Shown here piece after piece: positions 24,614 to 32,375 of a DNA stretch of 36,571 nt. The notes under the pieces are model-generated. The model saw only the letters and a program-made list of their open reading frames with translations, was not told where the DNA came from and did no database searches. The translations under genes and the position numbers were made by a program. The DNA is from Accumulibacter sp. (GTDB lineage Bacteria > Pseudomonadota > Gammaproteobacteria > Burkholderiales > Rhodocyclaceae), in assembly GCA_031290495.1 (NCBI GenBank), contig JAITNL010000223.1:1-36571 (forward strand). The letters run 5' to 3'. The stretch's first letter is position 1; the number at the start of each line of letters is the position of its first letter.

Positions 24614-25576
24614 CTATATCGGCGCGACAATACTGTCCACGATGTCGCGGACAAGCCCGTTCGCATCGACGCGCTCGCTGTTAGCCTCCTGGCTCAGGAT
24701 TATGCGGTGCCCCAGCACGAACGGCGCGAGATATTTAACGTCGTCGGGATAAACGTGGCCGCGCCCGTTCAACAGCGCCAGCGCCTTGGCAGCGGCGCAG
24801 AGCGACAGCGAACCGCGCGGTGAACCGCCGAGCGAGATTTTTGGGTTACTTCGCGTGGCGGCGACGATTTCGACAATGTATCTCTCAACGTCCGGGCTGA
24901 CCCAAACGCGCCCCGCCGTGCCGATAAGCTCCAGAATTTCCAGATGGGTGACGACAGGCCCCAGAGACGCCTTGGCTTCGCGCCCGCCGCTGACGATGCG
25001 CCGCTCCTCGTCGAGATTGGGGTAGCCCATGGTGAGCTTTAACAGAAAACGGTCGATCTGCGCTTCCGGCAGAGGATAGGTGCCGAAAGACTCAAGCGGG
25101 TTCTGCGTCGCCATGACCATGAACGGCTCCGGCAGAGCGTATGACACGGAGTCTACCGTGACCTGCTTTTCCTCCATCGCCTCCAGCAGGGCGCTCTGGG
25201 TCTTGGCCGACGCGCGGTTGATTTCGTCGGCCAGGATCAGGTGGCTCATGACCGAACCGGAACGGAACTCGAACTCGCCGGATTTCTGGTTATAAACCGA
25301 GAACCCCGTCACGTCGGAGGGCATGATATCCGGCGTGAACTGGATCCGTTTGAACCCGCAATCCACACTCTTCGCGATCGAAAAGATCAGGCTGGTCTTG
25401 CCGACGCCGGGGACGTCCTCGATCAGCACGTGCCCGCGGGCGAGCAGGGTGATGAGTACAAGCTCGATGGCGCGGCGCTTGCCGATGATGGCCTTTTCCA
25501 CGTTGGCGATGATTTTTGCGAGCTGCTCTCCGGCGCGGGCAAGCTCCGGCTCGGTAAGTTTCCTGTTTTCGGTCAT
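24614..25576 (-). CDS. MoxR-family AAA+ ATPase
   Basis: 320 residues. Walker A is DVPGVGKTS near residue 57, Walker B is LILADEINRA near residue 115, then SAKTQSALLEAMEEKQVTVD, FMVMATQNPLESFGTYPLPE (sensor 1) and AQIDRFLLKL, all typical of the MoxR/RavA class. MoxR ATPases work as chaperones that assemble or activate partner complexes, often with DUF58 and membrane or VWA proteins encoded alongside. Here the preceding genes are a DUF4129-like membrane protein and a DUF58 protein, the usual trio, but the trio is the tail of an ABC importer operon. The start ATG at 25576 lies 66 bases after the previous stop. Confidence 0.93.
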   Translation of the reverse strand: MTENRKLTEPELARAGEQLAKIIANVEKAIIGKRRAIELVLITLLARGHVLIEDVPGVGKTSLIFSIAKSVDCGFKRIQFTPDIMPSDVTGFSVYNQKSGEFEFRSGSVMSHLILADEINRASAKTQSALLEAMEEKQVTVDSVSYALPEPFMVMATQNPLESFGTYPLPEAQIDRFLLKLTMGYPNLDEERRIVSGGREAKASLGPVVTHLEILELIGTAGRVWVSPDVERYIVEIVAATRSNPKISLGGSPRGSLSLCAAAKALALLNGRGHVYPDDVKYLAPFVLGHRIILSQEANSERVDANGLVRDIVDSIVAPI

Positions 25577-25642
25577 TTTCTTCTCACTTTCCTGTTGGTC
25601 TGTAAATGCCTGGCGGATGTTTCATGTGGTTCAGTGTAATAG

Positions 25643-26971
25643 TCAATAGCCCGTCCAGGAGAGACGCAGCAGACAGCGCGCACGCCCCTCCAACCGCCGG
25701 TAGTTTTCCGTAAACGCGGGATAAAAGGCGAGATAGTCAGAGTAGATGTCGTGGTCAACGGGCAAGCCGCCGAAGCGCGTGCCCAAATAGGCTTTTGTCA
25801 TTTCCGCGAAGTCAAACTGGTCCAGCGTGTAGCGGGACAAACGCTCGGCGTTCGCGTCCAGATATTCAAGCGCGGTCTGCGAGGCGGGACGGGGCAGGCC
25901 AATGTATTTGAATGTCTTCAGAAAGAAGGGATACAGCGTCAGCACCAGGTCTTCCTTGCCGAGCGCCAAAAGCCTGGCCTCGCGGCGTCGGCGCAGGGCG
26001 TGGAAAAGGACGAACAGCGCCGCGCACACAAGGGTGGTCGCCGCCAGGATCGCGATAATGTATGACAGCGTCTTGCGCGGATAACTGACGGAGGCGTAAT
26101 TGTCCGCCCCGGAGGATGGGGCGGCGCCCCGATCTGGCGCGTTGAACCCGGAATCGGGGGCGCTCGCGGGCGCGGGCGGATTGTCGTCCTCCCCCGCGCC
26201 GGGCTGGTTGGCCGGGACGTTTCGCTCGTCGCCAGGCAGTGAGCGGAGCATTTCGTCGGGGACGGGATAATTTTTCGTGACGCCGATACGCTCCAGAATC
26301 TCATAGCGCAGCGTGCGGCTGATCAGATGAATGTCCAGCGTCGGCGGGTTCAGCTGACGCACGACGGCGAAAAACAAGAGCAACGCGGCGGCCAGCCCGA
26401 CCAGAGACGCGGCGGCGGCGGTCCCGCAAAAGCGCGTAAAGTCGGGTTGTACCGTGCTGGAGCGCATGGCGCTCACGCGGTATTGCCGCAGGTGGTAAAG
26501 GCAGATGCAGGAAAATACGAACATGGCCGTACACCAAGGCTTGACTTCATAGGCCAGAAAGTCGATGACGCCGTGCAGGCAGGAACCGATGATGAACAAC
26601 GCGGCGATACCGGCGCGACCGCGACTCAACGCGAATACCGAGAGCGAGATCATGGCCGCGCCCATCGGGTAGATGTAGATGTCATCGGCGGTCTCGCCCG
26701 TGCCAATGTCAACACCCCGCGAGCGGAGCCAAAGGAAAAATATGACGATGCCCACCAGACACAGCGGCGGAAAGCAGAGCATGGTTATTTTGTTGTAGTT
26801 GCCGGCGAAGAAAAACAAAAGGCAGGTTCCAGTGCCGAGGAACGCCAGAGGGACGCTGTCAGCGATCCGCTCCGGAATATAAAAACCCTGGGAAAAGTTG
26901 AGCAGCAGCGCGGCGGCCATCGCCACGCAGAGCAGCCACTCCCAGACATGGTATCTGACGTAGTTTTTCAT
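25643..26971 (-). CDS. Polytopic membrane protein, TgpA/DUF4129-like without transglutaminase core
   Basis: 442 residues from the ATG at 26971 (AGGCGAG upstream). Six or so N-terminal helices (residues about 8-205) are followed by an extracytoplasmic part of about 100 residues ending in an Asp/Pro/Ala/Ser/Gly-rich linker (about 245-290), one more helix (about 300-320) and a cytosolic helical domain (LYPFFLKTFKYIGLPRPASQ, then TALEYLDANAERL), which resembles the C-terminal DUF4129 region of TgpA-type proteins. In the usual MoxR-DUF58 operon this position holds a membrane transglutaminase. I see no Cys-His-Asp transglutaminase core here: the segment between the helices is too short and lacks the motif. 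Probably a scaffold partner of MoxR and DUF58. Confidence 0.7.
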   Translation of the reverse strand: MKNYVRYHVWEWLLCVAMAAALLLNFSQGFYIPERIADSVPLAFLGTGTCLLFFFAGNYNKITMLCFPPLCLVGIVIFFLWLRSRGVDIGTGETADDIYIYPMGAAMISLSVFALSRGRAGIAALFIIGSCLHGVIDFLAYEVKPWCTAMFVFSCICLYHLRQYRVSAMRSSTVQPDFTRFCGTAAAASLVGLAAALLLFFAVVRQLNPPTLDIHLISRTLRYEILERIGVTKNYPVPDEMLRSLPGDERNVPANQPGAGEDDNPPAPASAPDSGFNAPDRGAAPSSGADNYASVSYPRKTLSYIIAILAATTLVCAALFVLFHALRRRREARLLALGKEDLVLTLYPFFLKTFKYIGLPRPASQTALEYLDANAERLSRYTLDQFDFAEMTKAYLGTRFGGLPVDHDIYSDYLAFYPAFTENYRRLEGRARCLLRLSWTGY

Positions 26972-26978
26972 TGCTCGC

Positions 26979-28184
26979 CTAAAGCTCCGACGCTGTTGAC
27001 GCCACCAGACACGGGATACTGGCGTATTGCAGCTTTTTGAGCGGTTCCAGGGTTTCCGCGCGGGTTTTCGGGTCAAGTCCGGTCGGTACGATCAGGCAGA
27101 GGATCGGGTGCTTCCCGAAGCGCCGGAGGTTCAACAGCGCCAGAATCAATTCCTCGGTCAAGAATGCCGCGCAGAGGGCGATGTTGGCCAGCGCGTAGGT
27201 GGCGGCGCAGTCCTCGTTCAACATCCTCGCGGTCAGCGCCGCGTGCTCGTCCATGGAGAAAACACGCATCTGCCGGACGGCGCCGTCCAGCTCGCGGAAG
27301 GAGGCGGGGGTAGTTCGGCGCCTTTCACCGTTTCCGGACAGGTAGCGCAGGTCGTAGTCCATGCCGCTGCGCGCCGCGTAATCACCGATGGCCGCCCCGG
27401 CCTCGACGATAGCGTCGAACACGCCGAGGCGCGCGTCCGCGTCGTAATCGGGAATGTGGAAATCGAGGACGACGGATAAGCCGGCGTTCGTATAGCTCTC
27501 CGTCTGCTTCGTCATCAGTCCGAGGGCGTGTGCCGAGAGCTTCCAGTGCACCATTTTTATGGGATCGCCGAAGGCGTATTCGCGCACGCCGGTATAGTCC
27601 GTGCCGGACAGTTGTACGGCGGTGACGGCGCGGCTGCTGTCGGCCTGAAGCGCGGACGAGACGGGCAGGGAACGCAGCGTATGCAGGCGCGGAAGGATGT
27701 CGATATGACCAATGTCCAGCGCCGGGCGGGAAGCATAAAACAGCCCGAACAGGTCGTAAATGGCGAGCCTTCGTATACCGACGCGGTAAGCGCCGATGTG
27801 GGTGAAATCGGCGGCGAAGGTGAAATCCCTGGACTGGCGGGGCGACAGCGTGACATACAGCGGCAGCGCCTGACAGTCATGACCGTCCAGCGTTGAGAAA
27901 TACAGTTCCGCGCGCAGACCGGGAACGGGCAGAGACGCGCCGTTGCGCACGCTGACCGTAAAACCCGCGCTGTCGCCGCGCACGCGGCGTCCCGATGCGG
28001 CGTCGGCGGAAAAGGCGACGCGGTTTTTTATCAGCAGCAAATGCGCCAGCGATAACAAAACACCGCACAGCAACGCCAAAAACGGCAGATACCCACTGAC
28101 GCTGTTGACCAGCAGCGCCGGAAGCAGGGACAGCGGCAGGCATAGACTCAGCGGGACAAGTTTTTGGGTGACGCGGAGCCTCAT
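26979..28184 (-). CDS. DUF58 domain protein
   Basis: 401 residues from the ATG at 28184, which overlaps the stop of the upstream permease gene (ATGA at 28181-28184). Two N-terminal hydrophobic segments (about residues 10-50) anchor it; a beta-rich domain follows, then the DUF58 signature TGVREYAFGDPIKMVHWKLS near residue 195 (family pattern REY-GD--R-I-W--SA) and a VWA-like fold (LSVVLDFHIPDYDADA). DUF58 proteins act with MoxR ATPases in envelope or complex maturation. The 4-base overlap with the ABC permease gene ties the MoxR module to the importer genes. Confidence 0.88.
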   Translation of the reverse strand: MRLRVTQKLVPLSLCLPLSLLPALLVNSVSGYLPFLALLCGVLLSLAHLLLIKNRVAFSADAASGRRVRGDSAGFTVSVRNGASLPVPGLRAELYFSTLDGHDCQALPLYVTLSPRQSRDFTFAADFTHIGAYRVGIRRLAIYDLFGLFYASRPALDIGHIDILPRLHTLRSLPVSSALQADSSRAVTAVQLSGTDYTGVREYAFGDPIKMVHWKLSAHALGLMTKQTESYTNAGLSVVLDFHIPDYDADARLGVFDAIVEAGAAIGDYAARSGMDYDLRYLSGNGERRRTTPASFRELDGAVRQMRVFSMDEHAALTARMLNEDCAATYALANIALCAAFLTEELILALLNLRRFGKHPILCLIVPTGLDPKTRAETLEPLKKLQYASIPCLVASTASEL

Positions 28185-29314
28185 TCCCAGCCCCTCCGGC
28201 CGCGAACCAGCATGACGATCAAAAGCGGCGTGGCGACAAGGTTGACAATGCTGCCGATGGAAATCACGCTCAGCAACGGGTCGAAGGCAAAAAACGCCGT
28301 GATCGCGCCGCAGCAGAGCATGGTGAGCGCGCCCATGAGAATACAGCCGGGCAGGAGGCTGCGGAAGTCGGCGCCGAACATGCAGCGGGCGAGATGCGGC
28401 GCGAGCAGGGCAAGCAGCGCCACGTCGCCGCAGTGGATGAGCGCCGCCGTCACCAGGACGACGCTGCACACCAGGCCGATGACGCGCAACAGCGGCGCGC
28501 TGATGCCAAAGCCTCTCGCGCTCTCGTCGTCAAAGCTGACCGCGTTATAGGAAAAGCGCGTCAGCCACAGCGGCGCAAGCCCCAGCGCCAGCGCGGCGGC
28601 AAGAAAGGCCGCTCCCCTGACCGTGCCGATGCCGGTGCCGTAGAGGTTCATTTCCTGCAGCGCGAGATATTGCGTCTCGTCCATCCAGTAGGCTTGTATG
28701 GCGCTGCCGACCTGGCCGACCAGCCGCGTGACGACGGCTCCGGCCAGCAGCATATCGGTGACGGAAGACCTTTGGCGTCCCATCAGGCGGCCGATCAGAA
28801 GCACCAGTCCCAACAAGGCCAGAGCGAAGGCGTAGCCGTAAAGGAAGCGCTCTCCGGTCATCGAGGCGGCGAGAGAGGAATACCGTAATACGAGATAAAT
28901 ATTCGCGAAGCCGATTCCGCTGCTGATGCCCAGCATGGCCGGCGTGGCGATGGGGTTACTGAACGCCCCCTGAACGGCGGCGCCGGCGGCGGAAAGACAA
29001 GCGCCAAGCGCGATCAGGAGCAGGGCGCTGCGAAGCCTGGTCATGGTTTCAAGGTAATGCGGGCTGGCGTTTATGATCGATAAACGTTTGTCATACAGCG
29101 GCTGTTTCAGCAGCTCCGCCGCGCCCAAGCTGGCCGCCGTGGCGAGGTTTTTTAGCGTGACGGCGGGAGTGACAAAGCCGATGGTCGTGCTGCGCAGACT
29201 AAGGAATACGGAAAACAGCGCGAGAAGCGCCAGGCCGAGCAGCGTCAGGCGCAGACGCGCCCCGCGTCGGTCGGCTCGCCGCAGGGAGGAAAATCGATCA
29301 GGCCCAGTCCGCAT
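28181..29314 (-). CDS. FecCD-type ABC importer permease (second)
   Basis: 377 residues. The BtuC/FecCD layout is clear: RLRSALLLIALGACLSAAGA, AVQGAFSNPIATPAMLGISS (family pattern G-a-QG-f-NPLA-P-llGis-Ga), DMLLAGAVVTRLVGQVGSAI and FISL-like coupling region ALIHCGDVALLALLAPHLAR, where the more usual G-I-FVGL-PH is changed. About 9-10 helices. Start ATG at 29314 with AGGAG upstream; it overlaps the end of the first permease by 17 bases. With the first permease it probably forms a heterodimeric channel for a metal complex or oxyanion. The HCGDVALLALLAPH sequence is an unusual form of the motif. Confidence 0.92.
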   Translation of the reverse strand: MRTGPDRFSSLRRADRRGARLRLTLLGLALLALFSVFLSLRSTTIGFVTPAVTLKNLATAASLGAAELLKQPLYDKRLSIINASPHYLETMTRLRSALLLIALGACLSAAGAAVQGAFSNPIATPAMLGISSGIGFANIYLVLRYSSLAASMTGERFLYGYAFALALLGLVLLIGRLMGRQRSSVTDMLLAGAVVTRLVGQVGSAIQAYWMDETQYLALQEMNLYGTGIGTVRGAAFLAAALALGLAPLWLTRFSYNAVSFDDESARGFGISAPLLRVIGLVCSVVLVTAALIHCGDVALLALLAPHLARCMFGADFRSLLPGCILMGALTMLCCGAITAFFAFDPLLSVISIGSIVNLVATPLLIVMLVRGRRGWE

Positions 29315-30473
29315 GGCCTTTTCTCCTGTAGCGGGTCATGAAGATGAGAAAGAACGCCGCCCCTGTCACATTGACAATGTTGCCCGCGTTGAGTATTCCG
29401 TTGATCATGTACGAGAGATCGCAGGCGAGCAGCATGAAAATCCCGCCGACGAAGGCGGACGCCGGAACCAGACGCCGAAAATCGTTGCCCACGGCCATGC
29501 GGGCGAAATGCGGGGCGATCAGGCCGATAAAACTGATCGCTCCGCAAAAGGCGACGACAGCGGCTGTCATCAATGTCGAGAGCATGACCAGCAGCATCCG
29601 GTCGCGGCCGGTATCGACTCCCAAAAGCCGTGCCTCCTCCTCGCCCAGGGAAATGACGTTGAGCCGGGGCGAGAGTATGACCAGGGCGATAAAGGGCAGG
29701 AAAACGGGAACGGAGAAGCAAAGCAGGAGCCACGGCGTCGAGATGTTCTGGAAGCTGCCCAGCTGAAGCGATTGCGCGACGGAGATGATCATCGGGTTGC
29801 CGCCCCGGATCGTCAGGTAATACTGCACCATGGTGATCAGCGACGTGATCGTCCCGGTAAAGACCGTGCCGCCCACCATCATCGGCACGGTGGAGATGCG
29901 CCCTCTGCCGGCAGCCTTGGTGATCGACATGACGACGATGACGATGACGACGCAGCCGGCCAGCACAAAAAAATATTGGCCGTATTTTTGCCCAATCGTC
30001 ATCGCGCCGTATTCCATGGCGTAGCCCTCGTAGGTGGCCGTCAGGAGACCGGAGAGGGGCGGCGCGTAAAAGAACAGCGCGTATGCCAGCGCGCCCAGCG
30101 AACCGCCGGACTCGACGCCCAGCATCGTCGGCGACGCCATCGGGTTTCTGAAAATCCCCTGAAAGCACGCGCCGGATGCCGCCAGGGCGATTCCCGCCAG
30201 CATGGGGCAAATGAACTGGCAGAGGAAAAAATGTATGCCGCTCTCAAGGCGGTTGCCCGAAAAGAGATCCACCATATCGCGGACACGCCGGGCAACGCCC
30301 TGCGATATCCACGCCGCCGACAGGTTCGGGTGCAACAGGTTGAAAACCAACAGCACGGACAGGACGAAGACGACGAGCATGGCAAGCCCGGCGATAAGGG
30401 TATTGCGCGTATCCCGACGCAGAGAAAAGCGCTTTTGCTCCTCCTCGCGGAAGAGCACCGCGCCGCCCCGCAT
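29298..30473 (-). CDS. FecCD-type ABC importer permease (first)
   Basis: 391 residues from the ATG at 30473; the frame is open upstream, but that part lies in the binding-protein gene. Motifs: CPMLAGIALAASGACFQGIF, RNPMASPTMLGVESGGSLGA, then the coupling-helix region VAFCGAISFIGLIAPHFARM, in canonical form. The order and length fit the BtuC/FecCD/MolB family. The coupling signature is more canonical here than in the second permease, so the two are diverged paralogues rather than a recent duplication. The start codon has no strong ribosome-binding site; 53 bases separate it from the binding-protein stop. Confidence 0.9.
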   Translation of the reverse strand: MRGGAVLFREEEQKRFSLRRDTRNTLIAGLAMLVVFVLSVLLVFNLLHPNLSAAWISQGVARRVRDMVDLFSGNRLESGIHFFLCQFICPMLAGIALAASGACFQGIFRNPMASPTMLGVESGGSLGALAYALFFYAPPLSGLLTATYEGYAMEYGAMTIGQKYGQYFFVLAGCVVIVIVVMSITKAAGRGRISTVPMMVGGTVFTGTITSLITMVQYYLTIRGGNPMIISVAQSLQLGSFQNISTPWLLLCFSVPVFLPFIALVILSPRLNVISLGEEEARLLGVDTGRDRMLLVMLSTLMTAAVVAFCGAISFIGLIAPHFARMAVGNDFRRLVPASAFVGGIFMLLACDLSYMINGILNAGNIVNVTGAAFFLIFMTRYRRKGHADWA

Positions 30474-30526
30474 ACGCAGGCGGGGCGTCTCGTTATTCGC
30501 GGCGCTTCCGCCACCGCGCCCGCGCG

Positions 30527-32224
30527 TCAAGGCGCCCCCTCCAGGATGGCGTCCAGTGCGGCGGCGGATAAGTCCAGACGATAGAAAAGCGAATAGAACT
30601 CCCGGATGTGGCGGCGAACGTCGTTTTCCGAAAGCGCCCCGTGGAAGCGCCAGGCCGCCCAGACTGACTCCAGGACGCTCTCGCAACCGCCGTCAGTCCA
30701 ACTGCTCAGTCCGCGCGGATTGACGACGATGTCGTACTGGCCGGATATTTGCGTGCGCACAAGGTTACCCTCCTCGTCCAGAAAACCGTCGGAGTTGAAG
30801 CTGCCGTTGCCGGAGTCGATGTGCGGATAGACGTTCCAAAGCGCGCTCGCCTTGATCTTCTCCGCCGTGCGCGCGTTGGCGACCAGAAGTATCTTGAAGT
30901 CCGGCTTGCCGAGACTGGAACCGTTCTGCTCGAGCAGCTTCTGTCCGGCGGTCGCCATGCCGTCGGCGCGCGGCCCGGATATTTCCATGCGCCGGTACGC
31001 GGAAATCAGCGGCGTGAAATAGAGTTTTTTGGCCGAAATACCGTAGCGCGAGGCGGTGTTCATGACGTTTGCCAGGGCGAGATAGGACGACAGCGCCTTG
31101 CCGCTGTCCATCGCCGCGCTGTGTACCACGGCGCCGCCCTTGCCCGACAACGTGGTGAAGTTTTCGTTGAAGAGCCGGTAGCGGGCGTCGTCGTCCCAGT
31201 CGGCGAGGTAGAGCGTGTAGACGGAATTGGAACCCACCGCGTGCGCCGCCGTCAGCGCCGCGCTTTTGAGCCAGGCGACGTATTGCGCGGCGCGGGCGTG
31301 CGCGTTTGCTCCGTGCTCCGCCGATTGGTCGCCGAGTACCGCGCCCATCGTTTCGGCGGCAGCGCAAAGACCGTCAAGACTGGTCGTCGCGGGTAATACG
31401 AGGTATCCCACGCCAGACTCCTCGAGCCGGGCGACCTGAGCGTCAGTCAATGTGCCGCGCCCGCTTTCTTCCACAACCACCTCCGGATGCAGCTCAAGCA
31501 GACGCTCAAAGCTGTCCGGCGACAAAGGACCGCCGCCGCTGCCGCTCCAGAGAGGTGCGGCCCTGCCGATACCGGCAAAGGCCGAGACGGCCATCCCGGA
31601 ACCCAGCAAATCGCTGTCCGCCGCCGTCAAACGATCCGCGCCGCCGAGGATCAGCGTCAGCACGGCGAGAGAACCAACGCCAGCGACAGTGTTGACGTTT
31701 TCAGGGATATCGACGGTTCTGCCGTAGGCGTCGACGACCTGTTTTGACGTAAGGGCGGAGCTGTCCGGGGCGGCGCTTTCGCCTTGCGTACCCGTACCGC
31801 CCATTCCGCCGCCGCCTTCGTCGTCGTTGGTGTTATCCGCCGGAAGCGTCGTGTTTCCGTTCACCGAGGGATCGTTTGTCCGCCCGGACGGCGCCTTCGA
31901 CGGATGTCCCGAGTTGTCGAATACGGTGTTGGGCGGCGGCGAGGGCGGCGGGGTTCCCGTATCGCCGGGCAGAGGGAGCGCTTTTTCCTCCACGTCGGCG
32001 CGTTCGGCGTTCCGATCCTCTTCGAGGGGCTGGAGGTCGTTGCTTCGTTCTGTATTTCCCGCGTTGTTGCGGCTTATGTCGAAGGGGGGTAAAGGGTCGA
32101 TTTGTCCGTCCTTCAGCTGGTCGTATATGATTTCCTCCAGCGTATCGCTGTGGCGGCAGCCGGGAAAAATAGCCACTAGGCACACCGCCGCGAGACAACA
32201 GGCGACGCGAGAAAATCTTCGCAT
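30527..32224 (-). CDS. TroA-like ABC solute-binding lipoprotein with long linker
   Basis: 565 residues from the ATG at 32224, preceded by GGAGG at ideal spacing. The signal peptide ends in IFPGC (Cys 23), a somewhat unusual lipobox. Residues about 24-160 are low complexity, rich in Asn, Asp, Pro, Gly and Ser (including GGGGMGGTGT), far longer than usual linkers. The binding domain begins with VVDAYGRTVDIPENVNTVAG and continues with AVLTLILGGADRLTAADSDL, PDSFERLLELHPEVVVEESG and a helical backbone, the class III (FecB/BtuF/MolA) pattern. It should deliver ligand to the two following permeases. The usual mature size is about 300 residues; this is about 40 percent larger. Confidence 0.85.
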   Translation of the reverse strand: MRRFSRVACCLAAVCLVAIFPGCRHSDTLEEIIYDQLKDGQIDPLPPFDISRNNAGNTERSNDLQPLEEDRNAERADVEEKALPLPGDTGTPPPSPPPNTVFDNSGHPSKAPSGRTNDPSVNGNTTLPADNTNDDEGGGGMGGTGTQGESAAPDSSALTSKQVVDAYGRTVDIPENVNTVAGVGSLAVLTLILGGADRLTAADSDLLGSGMAVSAFAGIGRAAPLWSGSGGGPLSPDSFERLLELHPEVVVEESGRGTLTDAQVARLEESGVGYLVLPATTSLDGLCAAAETMGAVLGDQSAEHGANAHARAAQYVAWLKSAALTAAHAVGSNSVYTLYLADWDDDARYRLFNENFTTLSGKGGAVVHSAAMDSGKALSSYLALANVMNTASRYGISAKKLYFTPLISAYRRMEISGPRADGMATAGQKLLEQNGSSLGKPDFKILLVANARTAEKIKASALWNVYPHIDSGNGSFNSDGFLDEEGNLVRTQISGQYDIVVNPRGLSSWTDGGCESVLESVWAAWRFHGALSENDVRRHIREFYSLFYRLDLSAAALDAILEGAP

Positions 32225-32297
32225 TTCATCCCTCCGTCGACATGCTTGAAGCCGTTGGAACCGGTTCGCGCCGCTGACGCGGCGGACGGAAACGATG

Positions 32298-32323
32298 GGC
32301 GGAAGACGCTTCGCTTTTCCGCC
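32298..32323 (-). other. Hairpin in the 151-base gap between two secreted-protein genes
   Basis: GGCGGAA / TTCCGCC (7 bp, perfect) with a 12-base loop lies in the only substantial gap inside the operon, between the large secreted protein and the binding lipoprotein. No T run follows. It may be a processing or stability element, adjusting relative expression of the two; this is inference. Confidence 0.35.
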
Positions 32324-32375
32324 CCGCGCGGATGAAAGAGGTTCTCTCACGCCAAGGTCAAATGCGATTGCCCTG

